NCBI GenBank assembly: GCA_020633435.1
Contig: JACKDP010000003.1
Location: 310,001 to 374,000, forward strand
Direction of reading: 5' to 3'
From: Myxococcales bacterium
Lineage (GTDB): Bacteria; Myxococcota_A; Bradymonadia; UBA7976; UBA1532
Length of the DNA stretch: 64,000 nt
Shown here: piece after piece, positions 44,283 through 53,419 of the stretch
How the letters are laid out: each line of letters begins with the position of its first letter
Numbering within the stretch: position 1 is the stretch's first letter
Translations under genes and position numbers: made by a program
Notes under the pieces: generated by a model
Database searches by the model: none
What the model saw: only the letters and a program-made list of their open reading frames with translations
What the model was told of the DNA's origin: nothing

Positions 44283-44311
44283 TAGATACCACTCGGCCCC
44301 CTGGGCGTCAA
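44283..44311 (-). promoter_or_regulatory. Promoter of the ATP synthase operon
   Basis: On the minus strand TTGACG (44311-44306), a 17-bp spacer and TATCTA (44288-44283) precede the b' gene by 36 nt. This is one of the best consensus matches in the window. Confidence 0.65.
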
Positions 44312-44394
44312 CTGCTAGAAGCCGTGACATTTCCGGTTTTTCGCGTCTCAATGCCGCAAACGCCCGCCGAGGACCCGTGCAAGCGCCCCGCTCG

Positions 44395-45291
44395 ATGATC
44401 CGCGTCTCTGGACTCGCCCGCCGCTACGGCGAGGTGCAGGCCCTCGGGGGCATCGACTTCAGCGTCGCCCGCGGCGAGGTCGTCGGCTTCCTGGGCCCGA
44501 ACGGCGCGGGGAAGACGACCACGCTGCGCATCCTGCTGGGCCTCGTGGCCCCCTCGGCGGGGCGGGCCTTCATCGATGAGCACCCCGTCGACGATCCGCG
44601 CCGCGACGTCCGCGCCCTCATCGGCTACCTGCCCGAGACGTCGCCCATCCCGGGCGAGGTGAGCGTGCGCCGGCACCTGGCGTTCGTCGCCCGCATCCAG
44701 GGGCTGCCCCGGGGCCGGCGCCGCGCCGCCGTGGACGCGGCCCTCGGGCGCTGTGGCCTGGAGCCCGTCGCCGACCGCCCCGTGGGGCAGCTCTCGAAGG
44801 GCTACCGCCAGCGCGTCGGCATCGCCCAGGCCATCGTGCACGAGCCCCCCGTCCTCATCCTCGACGAGCCCACGTCCGGCCTCGATCCCAACCAGCGCGT
44901 CGAGATCCGGGCGCTCATCCGGGCCCTGAGCCCGGACCGCACGATCATCTTCTCCAGCCACGTGCTGGCCGAGGTGGAGGCCGTGGCCACGCGCGTCATC
45001 ATCCTGCATCGGGGGCAGGTGGTGGCGGACGCGCCGGCCGCGGGGCTGCTGGCGGGGCAGGGGCTCCGGGTCCGCGTGCCCGACGCCCAGCTCGACGCGG
45101 CCCTCGCGCGCGTCCGCGCGATTGAAGGCGTCACCGGGGCGCACCGGGCGGGCGAGGCCCTGCACGTCGACGCCGCGCCTGCCGTCGCCCCCGCCATCGC
45201 CCGCGCGCTGGAGGGCCTGGATCTGCTGGAGCTCAGCCCCATCCGCGGGGATCTCGAGGCCACCTTCCGCCGCCTCACGGGGGCCGCATGA
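44395..45291 (+). CDS. ABC transporter ATPase, GldA-like
   Basis: This 298-residue ATPase has Walker A GPNGAGKTT, signature LSKGYRQR and DEPTSGLDP, followed by a C-terminal domain of about 80 residues typical of ABC-2 type drug or gliding-related exporters. The ATG at 44395 (MIRVSGLARRYG) starts the protein. Its stop overlaps the permease start (ATGA), making a coupled pair. Confidence 0.92.
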   Translation: MIRVSGLARRYGEVQALGGIDFSVARGEVVGFLGPNGAGKTTTLRILLGLVAPSAGRAFIDEHPVDDPRRDVRALIGYLPETSPIPGEVSVRRHLAFVARIQGLPRGRRRAAVDAALGRCGLEPVADRPVGQLSKGYRQRVGIAQAIVHEPPVLILDEPTSGLDPNQRVEIRALIRALSPDRTIIFSSHVLAEVEAVATRVIILHRGQVVADAPAAGLLAGQGLRVRVPDAQLDAALARVRAIEGVTGAHRAGEALHVDAAPAVAPAIARALEGLDLLELSPIRGDLEATFRRLTGAA

Positions 45292-46001
45292 GGGCGCTGA
45301 CCCTGGCCCGCCGGGAGCTGGCGAGCACCTTCGACCTGCCCATCGCCACCCTGGTGGTGGCGGCGTTCCTGGCGCTCTCCGGGACCTATGTGTTTGTTCT
45401 GCAACCATTTTTCCTGGTGGGGCGCGCGACGGTCCGGCCCCTCTTCGAGTTCGCGCCCTTCCTCTTCACGCTCTTCGCCCCGGCGATCACGATGCGGGCG
45501 CTGGCCGAGGAGCGGCGCAGCGGGACGCTCGAGGTCCTGCTGGCCTGGCCGCTCTCCGACTGGGAGGTCGCCCTCGGCAAGTTCCTCGCGGCGCTGGGCC
45601 TGCTGGCCGTCGGCGTGCTGCTGACGCTGCCGTACCCCATCACCATCGCCCAGCTCGGCGACCTGGACTGGGGCCCCGTCATCGGGGGCTACGTCGGGCT
45701 GCTGCTGCTGGGCGGGGCCTACCTGGCCCTCGGCCTGCTGGTGAGCGCGTGCACGAGCAACCAGATCGTCGCCTTCATCGGCGGCTTCCTGCTGTGCTTC
45801 GCCGTCTACCTCATCGGCCGGACGGCGGGCGCGGCGCCGCCCTGGCTGGTGCCCGTGGTGGAGGGGCTGTCGTTCGAGCGGCACTTCGCCCAGATCGCCC
45901 GCGGGGTGCTCGATGTGCGCGACGTCGTCTTCTTCTTGTCGGTGATGCTCGTGGGCGTGGGGCTGACGGCCGAGATCCTCGGCGCCCGGCGGTGGCGATG
46001 A
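45288..46001 (+). CDS. ABC-2 type permease, GldF-like
   Basis: This 237-residue membrane protein has about six hydrophobic segments (for example 20-42, 50-75, 100-122, 132-155, 162-182, 210-230) and the ABC-2 feature PLFEFAPFLFTLFAPAITMRALAEERRSG in part (ITMRALAEERRSGTLE). It forms the membrane channel for the preceding ATPase. The start overlaps the ATPase stop and the stop overlaps the next gene. Confidence 0.9.
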   Translation: MRALTLARRELASTFDLPIATLVVAAFLALSGTYVFVLQPFFLVGRATVRPLFEFAPFLFTLFAPAITMRALAEERRSGTLEVLLAWPLSDWEVALGKFLAALGLLAVGVLLTLPYPITIAQLGDLDWGPVIGGYVGLLLLGGAYLALGLLVSACTSNQIVAFIGGFLLCFAVYLIGRTAGAAPPWLVPVVEGLSFERHFAQIARGVLDVRDVVFFLSVMLVGVGLTAEILGARRWR

Positions 46002-47581
46002 GCCAGCGCCGCCCCGCCCTCGTGGCCGCCCTGGCCGTCGCGCTCCTCGTCGCCGTCGCGGTGCTGCTCAACGTCGTCGCGGGGCAGCACGTCTGGCGCG
46101 CCGACCTGACCGCCGATGCCCGCCACACGCTGGCCCCCGAGACGCGCGCGCTCCTGGGCGAGCTGCGCGCGCCGCTCGAGATCCGCGCCTTCCTGCCCTC
46201 CCGGGCGCCGGCGCCCTGGTCGGACGCCGCCCGCGCCCTCGGCGACCTGCTCCAGAGCGTGCGCGCCGAGCTGGGGGACGGCGTGCGCATCGTGACGCGG
46301 GACCCGTCCGAGGCCCTGGACCCGGAGGCCCGGGCGGCGCTGGACGAGGAGGCCCGCGGCTACGGGCTGCGGCCGGCCGATGTGGCCGTGGTCGCCGGGG
46401 ACCGCCGCCAGAGCGACGCCCTGTGGTTCGGCCTGGCGCTCCTGTACGAGGACGAGCAGGCCGTCGTGCCGCCGACGGCCGTCACCGCCGACCTGGAGTT
46501 CGAGCTGGCGCGGGCGCTGCGCGACGTGCTGCGCCCCGAGACGCGCCGCCCGCTCATCCTGCTGAGCCAGGGCCACGGCGAGCCTGACCTGCTGGCGAGC
46601 CCCCTCGCGCCCCGCCTGCGCGCGAGCGGCGATCTGGAGAACACGAGGCTGGACGGGACGCTGCTGCCCGGGCGGGCCGACGCGCTGGTCATCCTGGCAC
46701 CGACGCGGCCCTTCGACGCGCGCGACCGCTACGTCATCGACCAGTTCCTGATGGAGGGGAAGGCGGTGGTGGCCTTCCTGGACTACCGGCAGCGCTCGAC
46801 GGTCTTCCCGGATGTGCTGGTGCCCGTGGACACCGGGCTGGAGCCGCTGCTTGGGCCCCTCGGCGTCGAGGTGCAGACGGGCTACAGCCTGATCGACCGG
46901 GCGCGCAGCGGCCTGGCCCCGCTGCACCAGGGGACGGATGGGCAGGTCGCGACGGCGAGCCACCCGGCGTGGGTCGAGACGACGGCGCTGGCGGCCGAGC
47001 ACCCCGTGACCCGCGGGCTGCGCAGCGTGGTGGCGCCCCTGGCCGCGCCCATCGACGCGACGAAGGCCGCCGACCGGGGCTACCAGGTGGCCGTGCTGGC
47101 GCAGGCCGAGGCCACCGCCGTCCGCCGGCAGAACCTGCAGCGCTTCGACCCGGCCGCCCTGCAGACGCCCGATCCGGCCGCCGAGAGCGTGGGGCCACGC
47201 GCCTTCGCGGTGGCGCTGGTCGGGACGTTCCCGTCCGCCTTCGCGGGCGCCGAGGTGCCGGCCCGGGCCGAGCCCGGCCCCCCCGATCCGCCCACCATCC
47301 CCGCCGGTCGGGGCGAGGCCCGCTTCCTGGTCGTCACCAGCGGTCGTCGGCTGCTGGCGGCGGGGGCCGACAGCCAGCTCCTGCTGCAGAACGCCGTCGA
47401 CTGGGCCGTAACCGCCACGGATCTCGCGGGGTTGCGGGCGCGGCGGGCGCAGGATCCGCCCCTGCGGCCGGTGTCGGCGGCGACGCGATCGTGGGTGCGG
47501 GTGGGGAACGTGGTCGGGCCACCCCTGTTCCTGCTGCTCCTCGTCGGGCTGCGCAGCCGGCTGCGCCGGAGGCGTCGATGA
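45998..47581 (+). CDS. Gld-type ABC auxiliary protein (GldG-like)
   Basis: This 527-residue protein has an N-terminal membrane helix (about 8-28), a large extracytoplasmic ABC_transp_aux domain (RADLTADARHTLAPETRALL, then LILLSQGHGEPD and LVILAPTRPFDARDRYVIDQFLM in part) and a C-terminal helix near 503-520 with a basic tail. In Bacteroidetes GldG works with GldA and GldF in gliding; in other phyla the triad is a transporter of unknown cargo. It overlaps both neighbours by 4 nt. Confidence 0.88.
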   Translation: MSQRRPALVAALAVALLVAVAVLLNVVAGQHVWRADLTADARHTLAPETRALLGELRAPLEIRAFLPSRAPAPWSDAARALGDLLQSVRAELGDGVRIVTRDPSEALDPEARAALDEEARGYGLRPADVAVVAGDRRQSDALWFGLALLYEDEQAVVPPTAVTADLEFELARALRDVLRPETRRPLILLSQGHGEPDLLASPLAPRLRASGDLENTRLDGTLLPGRADALVILAPTRPFDARDRYVIDQFLMEGKAVVAFLDYRQRSTVFPDVLVPVDTGLEPLLGPLGVEVQTGYSLIDRARSGLAPLHQGTDGQVATASHPAWVETTALAAEHPVTRGLRSVVAPLAAPIDATKAADRGYQVAVLAQAEATAVRRQNLQRFDPAALQTPDPAAESVGPRAFAVALVGTFPSAFAGAEVPARAEPGPPDPPTIPAGRGEARFLVVTSGRRLLAAGADSQLLLQNAVDWAVTATDLAGLRARRAQDPPLRPVSAATRSWVRVGNVVGPPLFLLLLVGLRSRLRRRRR

Positions 47582-48852
47582 GCCGGCGCGTCGTCGTCCT
47601 GGCCGTGGTCGCCGGCGCGCTGGCCGTGCTGGCCGTGATCGGCGCGCCGGGCCCGCCTCCGCCGCCCATCGCGCTGCGGCTGCCGGCGTGGTCGACGGTG
47701 GAGCGCGTCGAGCTCACCCGCACGGGGGACGCCGCCGTGCGCCTGGAGCGGGTCGGGGAGGGGTGGCGCGTCGAGGGGGCCGCCGTCGATCCCCAGGCCG
47801 TCGCGACGCTGGCCGAGGTGTTCGCCAACCCGGTGGGCATGGACAAGGCCGAGGTGGTGCCCGACGACGCCCTCGACCGGTATGGCCTGACGGCCGACGC
47901 GCTCACCGTGACGCTGGCGACCGCCGAGGGGACGCAGCGGTTCCGGGTAGGCAAGGTGGTGGATGGCCGCCGCACGTTCATCCGCCCGGCAGACGGCGAC
48001 ACGGTCTACCGCGCCCGGGCCAACCTGCGGCGGGCGCTGGACCGGCCCGCCGCGGCCTGGCGGGACCGGCGCGTGTTCCCCGACGTGGCGGGGGCGGATC
48101 TGGCGCGGCTGGCCCTGACGCGGGGGCCGCGCGAGGACTGGGCCGCGGCGCGGGCCGCGGGGGCCACCTGGCGGCTGACCAGCGGGGAGCCCGCCGAGGC
48201 GGACGCCATCGACACCCTGGCCCACGCCCTCGCCTCGCTGCAGGCCGGCGACGCGCTGCCCCCCGACCACCCGCTCACGCCGCTGGTCACCCTGACCGGC
48301 CAGACGTTCGACGGCCGGAGCATCGGCCTCGCCCTCGGCCCGAAGCGCCCGGATGGCGGCCGCGACGCCCGGCGGCTCGGCGATGGGGCCACGTTCTCGC
48401 TGCCGGCCCATGTGGCGGCCTTCCTCGACGTCGGCGCCGCCGCCCTCACGGATCCCCGCCTCTTCCCCGTCGCCCCGGATGAGGTGCTGGGCATCGCGTT
48501 CGGGGGGGAGTCGCCGCGCCGCATCGCCCGGCGGGGCGCGGGCTGGGCCCTGGAGGCCCCCCACGTCGTCGAGGCGCTGCCCCCCGCGGCCATCGATCCC
48601 ATCGTGCAGGGCGTGCTGGGCGCGCGGGCCGCCGGCGTGGCCGAGCGGGTGCCCGAGGACGCCTTCGCCGGCCACCTGGAGACGGTGCAGCTCCACCTGA
48701 AGGGCGATCGGCAGCTCGCCCTGACCATCGGCGGGGCGTTCCGGGCGGGGGCCCGCTTCGCGCGCCTCGGGCCCGATCGGACGGTCGTCCTGGCCGCGCC
48801 CACGGTGGCCGCGCTGACCCCGGGCCTCGCCGCGCTGACCGGCGAACCCTGA
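47578..48852 (+). CDS. DUF4340 domain protein
   Basis: This 424-residue protein has one N-terminal helix (about 5-23), a Pro-rich hinge (PGPPPPP) and repeats of a DUF4340-like beta-rich unit (VERVELTRTGDAAVRLERVGEGWRVEG in part: RLERVGEGWRV; VPDDALDRYGLTADALTVTL in part: LDRYGLTAD). DUF4340 proteins commonly sit beside Gld-like ABC operons and are thought to be periplasmic partners. It overlaps the auxiliary gene by 4 nt, and 25 nt of T-rich sequence separate it from the convergent helicase-loader gene. Confidence 0.85.
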   Translation: MSRRVVVLAVVAGALAVLAVIGAPGPPPPPIALRLPAWSTVERVELTRTGDAAVRLERVGEGWRVEGAAVDPQAVATLAEVFANPVGMDKAEVVPDDALDRYGLTADALTVTLATAEGTQRFRVGKVVDGRRTFIRPADGDTVYRARANLRRALDRPAAAWRDRRVFPDVAGADLARLALTRGPREDWAAARAAGATWRLTSGEPAEADAIDTLAHALASLQAGDALPPDHPLTPLVTLTGQTFDGRSIGLALGPKRPDGGRDARRLGDGATFSLPAHVAAFLDVGAAALTDPRLFPVAPDEVLGIAFGGESPRRIARRGAGWALEAPHVVEALPPAAIDPIVQGVLGARAAGVAERVPEDAFAGHLETVQLHLKGDRQLALTIGGAFRAGARFARLGPDRTVVLAAPTVAALTPGLAALTGEP

Positions 48853-48877
48853 GTCTTTCTATTTTCTTTTCAGGGGC

Positions 48878-49663
48878 TTAGCGCTGCTGCGCCAGGTGCT
48901 TGCGGTAGTCGTCGCCGGGCATGTGCATGGCCACGGCCATCTCCTGCAGGCGCGAGTAGATGCGGGCGCCGACGCGCTCGGGGAGGCCCTCCTGGGCGTC
49001 GTCGGCGCGGGGGGCGTAGTTGCTGGTGAAGAGCGTCGTGCGGCCGGCGTTGTAGCGGCGCGTCAGCAGCTCATCGAGGACGTTCTGCTCCCACTCGGTG
49101 CCGCGGCCCTTGCCCAGCTCGTCGAGGGCCAGGACGGGCACGCTCACCAGCGGCTCGATGAGCTCGGCGGGGCTGCGGTTGTCGGAGAAGCCCGCCTTGA
49201 GCTCGGCCAGCAGGTGGAAGAACTCGACGAACCGGGTGCGGATGCCGCGCTCCGTGATGAGGTGCCGCATGATGGCCACCACCAGGTGCGTCTTGCCGGT
49301 GCCGCAGGGGCCGTAGAACAAGAGGCCCGGCTGGCCCTGCACGAAGTCGTTGGCGAACTTGAAGGCCGCCGAGCGGGCGCCGCGCTGGGCGGCGTTGCGA
49401 GGGTGGTAGCGGGCGAAGGCGGCGTCGGCGTGCCGGGCCGGGATGCCGGCGCGGTTGAAGTGCTCGATGCGGTCGAGCAGCGTCTTGCAGGTGCACGGCC
49501 GGGCCAGGCTGTAGCCGTTCTCGTCCACCGTGAAGGTGTAGCCGGAGTCGCCGCAGTGGGGGCAGGTGGCCTGGCACGCCGGGCAGCGCCGGGCGAAGGC
49601 CAGGTCGCGGCCCCGCTCCACCAGCAGCTTCGCGCCGTGGCAGGTCTCGCACTCGTTCTTCAC
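48878..49663 (-). CDS. DnaC/IstB-like ATPase with N-terminal zinc motifs (helicase loader)
   Basis: This 261-residue AAA+ protein has cysteine knuckles first (Cys5, Cys8, Cys27, Cys30, Cys34, Cys37, Cys57, Cys59; the CxxCxG spacing recalls DnaJ), then Walker A GPCGTGKTH (118-126), Walker B LALDELGKG and a sensor region. The family loads the replicative helicase. Its position beside gyrB near oriC supports this job. GTG 49663 overlaps the stop of its partner gene (GTGA). Transposon IstB is the main alternative, but no transposase is nearby. Confidence 0.85.
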   Translation of the reverse strand: MKNECETCHGAKLLVERGRDLAFARRCPACQATCPHCGDSGYTFTVDENGYSLARPCTCKTLLDRIEHFNRAGIPARHADAAFARYHPRNAAQRGARSAAFKFANDFVQGQPGLLFYGPCGTGKTHLVVAIMRHLITERGIRTRFVEFFHLLAELKAGFSDNRSPAELIEPLVSVPVLALDELGKGRGTEWEQNVLDELLTRRYNAGRTTLFTSNYAPRADDAQEGLPERVGARIYSRLQEMAVAMHMPGDDYRKHLAQQR

Positions 49664-50319
49664 CAGCCCCCTCCCATCTCCAGCACCAGATCCGGCAAGC
49701 CGAACTGCGTGCGCAGGCCGCGCCACCGACGCAGCGCGCGCACCTCGTCATCGATGGCCGGGCGGCCGTCGCGGCGCAAGGACATCTCGACCTCGGTGTC
49801 GATCGCCGCCTGCGCCTCGGCCGGCGTCACGGCCCAGATGGCGACGACGGCCTCCCGCTGGATGGCCTCCAGCGCCCCCACCGGGTCGGACTCCAGGGCG
49901 TGTTCGCAGCGTTCCTTCAATGAATTCAGCTGCTTCCACACCTGGCGCAGCACGATGCGCAGCGGCGCCTGGTGGCGCAGCCCCGCGTCGACCAGGCGGT
50001 TCATGAGCCGCCCCAGGGCCTCGACCACCTCGGCGTCCGCCTCGACGACCGCCGCCGCGTCGTCCGTGCCGCCCCCCACCTGCAGGGCCTGCCAGGCGCG
50101 GATGGCCTCCTCCACCGCCGGGGCGGCGTAGGCCAGGCCGCGGGTCGTTCGGGGCTTGTGGGCGAAGGCGCGCTCGATGCCGGCCACCACCACCGCGGCG
50201 GGGACGCCGGCGCGGGCCCAGCGGCGGGCGAGCTGGACGTCCATGGCCGAGAGCATCAGGCCGCGGCCGGTGCCGGCCAGCAGGGCCTGCTCCACCGCGG
50301 CGAGGAACTCCCCGGTCAT
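49660..50319 (-). CDS. Unknown protein coupled to the helicase loader
   Basis: This 219-residue protein is almost entirely helical and Ala/Arg/Glu-rich. It contains a segment (MDVQLARRWARAGVPAAVVVAGIERAF in part: ARRWARAGVPAAVV) that resembles the DNA-binding or DnaD-like N-terminal domains of replication-initiation proteins, but this is uncertain. Its stop overlaps the loader's GTG by 4 nt, and it begins 10 nt after gyrB's stop. Overlap with a loader suggests a joint role in helicase loading; no function is established. Confidence 0.7.
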   Translation of the reverse strand: MTGEFLAAVEQALLAGTGRGLMLSAMDVQLARRWARAGVPAAVVVAGIERAFAHKPRTTRGLAYAAPAVEEAIRAWQALQVGGGTDDAAAVVEADAEVVEALGRLMNRLVDAGLRHQAPLRIVLRQVWKQLNSLKERCEHALESDPVGALEAIQREAVVAIWAVTPAEAQAAIDTEVEMSLRRDGRPAIDDEVRALRRWRGLRTQFGLPDLVLEMGGGW

Positions 50320-50329
50320 GGCCGGCCCG

Positions 50330-52828
50330 TCAGACGTCCAGGTTCTTGACGTTCAGGGCGTTGCGCTCGATGAAGGCGCGGCGGGGCTCGACGGCGTCCC
50401 CCATGAGGATGGTGAACATGTCGTCGGCGCCCTCGGGATCGTCGACGCGCACCCGCAGCAGCGTCCGCGTCTCGGGATCCATCGTCGTCTCCCAGAGCTG
50501 CTCCGGGTTCATCTCGCCCAGACCCTTGTAGCGCTGGATGTCGACGCCCTTGCGGCCCAGGGCCCGCAGCGCCTCCAGGAGCGGCGCGAGGCTCGGGAAC
50601 GGCGTCTCCGACTCGCCCTCGAGCAGCTCGAACGGCCCCGTCCCCAGGATGGCGAGCTGCCCCTGGGTCTGCAGGACGGACTGGAAGTGCGGGTTGTCGA
50701 GCAGGCTCGCGTCGATGACGGTGCGGCGCTCGGAGCCCTCCAGGCGCGACGACGCCACGACGCGCCACGTGGGCACGGTGGCCGACGGCGGGGCGTCCTC
50801 GTCCTCGCTCTCGGCCTCCAGCGTGCGCGGCAGCCCCCGCTCCACATGGAAGCGGACCTGGATCTCGTCGGGGTAGGTCGCGCTGACCCAGCCCTTGAGC
50901 TCCTCGGCGAGGGCCTCGACGCGGGCGGCGTCGTCGAAGAGGTCGGCCTCGAACGGGCCCATGGCCACGGCGGCCTCGACCACCCGGGCGTCCCCGCGGC
51001 GCTGCACCTGGGCCAGCTCCGCGAAGTAGTGGATCATCTTCTCCATGAGGCCCGCCAGGTGGGCCCCCTCGAAGATCTGGTCGGCGGCGCGGACGCGGGC
51101 GCTGCGGGTGGCCCCCTGCACCAGGAACTCGTCCAGGGCGCGCTCGTTCTTGAGGTACGAGACGGCCTTGCCCTTCTTGGCGCGGAAGAGCGGCGGCTGG
51201 GCGATGTAGAGGTGCCCGCGGTCGATGATCTCCGCCATCTGCCGATAGAAGAAGGTCAGCAGCAGGGTGCGGATGTGGGAGCCGTCCACATCGGCGTCCG
51301 TCATGATGATGATCTTGTGGTACCGCAGGCGGGCGACATCGAAGTTGTCGACGCCGATGCCGGTGCCGAGCGCGGTGATGAGCGTGGCGATCTCCTGGCT
51401 CGACAGCATCTTGTCGAGGCGGGCCTTCTCCACGTTCAGGATCTTGCCGCGCAGGGGCAGGATGGCCTGGGTCGCGCGGTGGCGGCCCTGCTTGGCGGAG
51501 CCACCGGCGGAGTCGCCCTCCACCAGGAAGATCTCGGCCTTCTCCGGGTCCTTCTCCTGGCAGTCCGCCAGCTTGCCCGGCAGGGCGGCCGTGTCGAGCG
51601 CCCCCTTGCGGCGCACCAGCTCGCGGGCCTTGCGGGCCGCGTCGCGGGCGCGGGCGGCGCCGATGGCCTTCTCGATGATGGCGCGGGCCTCGCTCGGGTG
51701 CTCCATGAGCCACTCGGAGAGGCTCTCGGAGACGGCCGCCATGACCACCGGCTTGACCTCGGACGAGACGAGCTTGTCCTTGGTCTGGCTGGAGAACTTG
51801 GGGTCCGGCACCTTCACCGAGACGATGGCGGTGATGCCCTCGCGGATGTCGTCGCCGGAGAGCGTGGCCTTGAGGGCCTTGAGCAGCCCCTCCTCGGTCC
51901 CGTAGTTGTTCACCGTCCGCGTCAGCGCGTCGCGGAAGCCCGCCAGGTGCGTGCCGCCGTCCCGGTTGCGGATGTTGTTCGTGAACAGCAGCACGTTCTC
52001 CAGGTAGGAGTCGTTCCACTGCATCGCGATCTCGACCCCGATGCCGTCCTTCTCGACGGACAGGAAGATCGGGGGCTGGTGCAGCGCCACCTTGTTGCGG
52101 TTGAGGTGCTCGACGAAGGAGCCGATGCCGCCCTCGTACTTGAAGTCGTGCCGCTTCCCCTCGCCGCGCTCGTCGATGATCGTGATCGCGACGCCGCTGT
52201 TGAGGAACGAGAGCTCCCGCAGCCGCGCCGCGAGGATCTCGAAGCTGAACTCGAAGGACTCCTGGAAGATGGTGCGGTCGGGCTGGAAGTGGACCCGGGT
52301 GCCGCGGCGGCGGCTGTCGCCCTCGCGGGCCAGGGGCGCGTCGGGCGCGCCGCGCTGGTAGGTCTGCCGGTAGACGCCGCCCCCGCGGTGGATCTCGAGG
52401 CGCAGCCACTCGGAGAGGGCGTTGACGCAGGAGATGCCGACGCCGTGGAGGCCGCCGGAGACCTTGTAGGAGTTGGCGTCGAACTTCCCGCCCGCGTGCA
52501 GCACCGTCATGATGACCTCCGCCGCGCTGCGCCCCTCGGTGGGGTGCAGATCGACGGGGATGCCGCGGCCGTTGTCGTCGACGCTGGCCGAGCCATCCAG
52601 GTGCAGGGTGACGATCACCCGGTCGCAGTAGCCGGCCAGGGCCTCGTCGATGGCGTTGTCGACGGCCTCGTAGACGAGCTGGTGCAGGCCGGTGCCGTCG
52701 TTCGGGTCGCCGATGTACATCCCGGGCCGCTTGCGGACGGCCTCCAGGCCCTCCAGGACCTTGATGCTGTCGGCGTTGTAGGCGCCGGCGTTGCCCGCCC
52801 CCTCAGGCTCGGTCGGGGTATCGCTCAT
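50330..52828 (-). CDS. gyrB: DNA gyrase subunit B
   Basis: This 832-residue ATPase subunit of gyrase has GHKL motifs (EAVDNAIDEA, DNGRGIPVD, GGLHGVG), the TOPRIM site EGDSAGGSAKQGR and DADVDGSHIRTLLLTF, and the C-terminal YKGLGEMNPEQLWETTMDP. A segment of about 170 residues between TOPRIM and this tail is a Gram-negative type insertion. With GyrA (not in the window) it introduces negative supercoils. The frame is open upstream, but the ATG at 52828 is preceded by TGGAGCG. Confidence 0.97.
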   Translation of the reverse strand: MSDTPTEPEGAGNAGAYNADSIKVLEGLEAVRKRPGMYIGDPNDGTGLHQLVYEAVDNAIDEALAGYCDRVIVTLHLDGSASVDDNGRGIPVDLHPTEGRSAAEVIMTVLHAGGKFDANSYKVSGGLHGVGISCVNALSEWLRLEIHRGGGVYRQTYQRGAPDAPLAREGDSRRRGTRVHFQPDRTIFQESFEFSFEILAARLRELSFLNSGVAITIIDERGEGKRHDFKYEGGIGSFVEHLNRNKVALHQPPIFLSVEKDGIGVEIAMQWNDSYLENVLLFTNNIRNRDGGTHLAGFRDALTRTVNNYGTEEGLLKALKATLSGDDIREGITAIVSVKVPDPKFSSQTKDKLVSSEVKPVVMAAVSESLSEWLMEHPSEARAIIEKAIGAARARDAARKARELVRRKGALDTAALPGKLADCQEKDPEKAEIFLVEGDSAGGSAKQGRHRATQAILPLRGKILNVEKARLDKMLSSQEIATLITALGTGIGVDNFDVARLRYHKIIIMTDADVDGSHIRTLLLTFFYRQMAEIIDRGHLYIAQPPLFRAKKGKAVSYLKNERALDEFLVQGATRSARVRAADQIFEGAHLAGLMEKMIHYFAELAQVQRRGDARVVEAAVAMGPFEADLFDDAARVEALAEELKGWVSATYPDEIQVRFHVERGLPRTLEAESEDEDAPPSATVPTWRVVASSRLEGSERRTVIDASLLDNPHFQSVLQTQGQLAILGTGPFELLEGESETPFPSLAPLLEALRALGRKGVDIQRYKGLGEMNPEQLWETTMDPETRTLLRVRVDDPEGADDMFTILMGDAVEPRRAFIERNALNVKNLDV

Positions 52829-52868
52829 GCCACGCTCCAGGTCACTTCCGCCCCTCGGCGAAGGGCGG

Positions 52869-52897
52869 AGACTACCACGTCGGCCGGTGCCCCACAA
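52869..52897 (-). promoter_or_regulatory. Predicted gyrB promoter
   Basis: Minus-strand TTGTGG (52897-52892), a 17-bp spacer and TAGTCT (52874-52869) lie 40 nt before gyrB. Confidence 0.5.
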
Positions 52898-52927
52898 GGG
52901 CCGGCCGAGTCCATAAATCTTTGAAAT

Positions 52928-53407
52928 TCAGACGTTTTTAGCGGCCGCCGCGGCGGCCTCGACGAGGAGGAGGCGCCAGCGCTCGTCCCCCTCGCTGCGG
53001 GTCTGGACGCGGGGGTCCTCGGCGAGGCCCACGTGCACCACGCGGCGCTCCGCGGGCGACAGGCCGTCGAGCACCGCGCGGCGGCCGGTCTTGAGGACCG
53101 CCCGGGCCACGTCCCGCGCCGCCGTCTCCAGCAGGGCCTTGCGCGCGGCGTAGGTGCCGCCCGGGTCCAGCACGCAGCGCACATGGCGCACGTCGATGGC
53201 GCGGGCCATCACCTGGGCCGTGAGCGAGGCGAGGGCCGCGGCCAGCTCGGGCTGGCGCCGCAGCGCGGCGATGTCGCCGCCCAGCTCCAGCACCACGGCG
53301 TCGTCGGCCACGCGGCCGTCCGTCACGGTCAGGCCGATCCCGGTGCGCTCGAACAGCTCGGTCAGGAAGGCCTGCCCCGCGGGCACCGCCTCAGCAAACT
53401 CGCTCAT
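52928..53407 (-). CDS. jag: Jag/KhpB-type RNA-binding protein (R3H)
   Basis: This 159-residue protein matches the SpoIIIJ-associated Jag family: a KH-like part at about 50-95 and an R3H motif (ERRVVH at about 119-124, followed by LAEDPRVQTRSEGDERW). It binds RNA and works with KhpA. The Jag-N domain is missing, so it is the short form. It lies 12 nt after yidC, the usual partner gene. Confidence 0.88.
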   Translation of the reverse strand: MSEFAEAVPAGQAFLTELFERTGIGLTVTDGRVADDAVVLELGGDIAALRRQPELAAALASLTAQVMARAIDVRHVRCVLDPGGTYAARKALLETAARDVARAVLKTGRRAVLDGLSPAERRVVHVGLAEDPRVQTRSEGDERWRLLLVEAAAAAAKNV

Positions 53408-53419
53408 GGGTCGCTCCCC

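Noticed and set aside
48878..49663. IstB transposition helper as identity of the DnaC-like gene
   Set aside because: No IstA transposase or terminal repeats nearby; it is embedded among gyrB-linked core genes.
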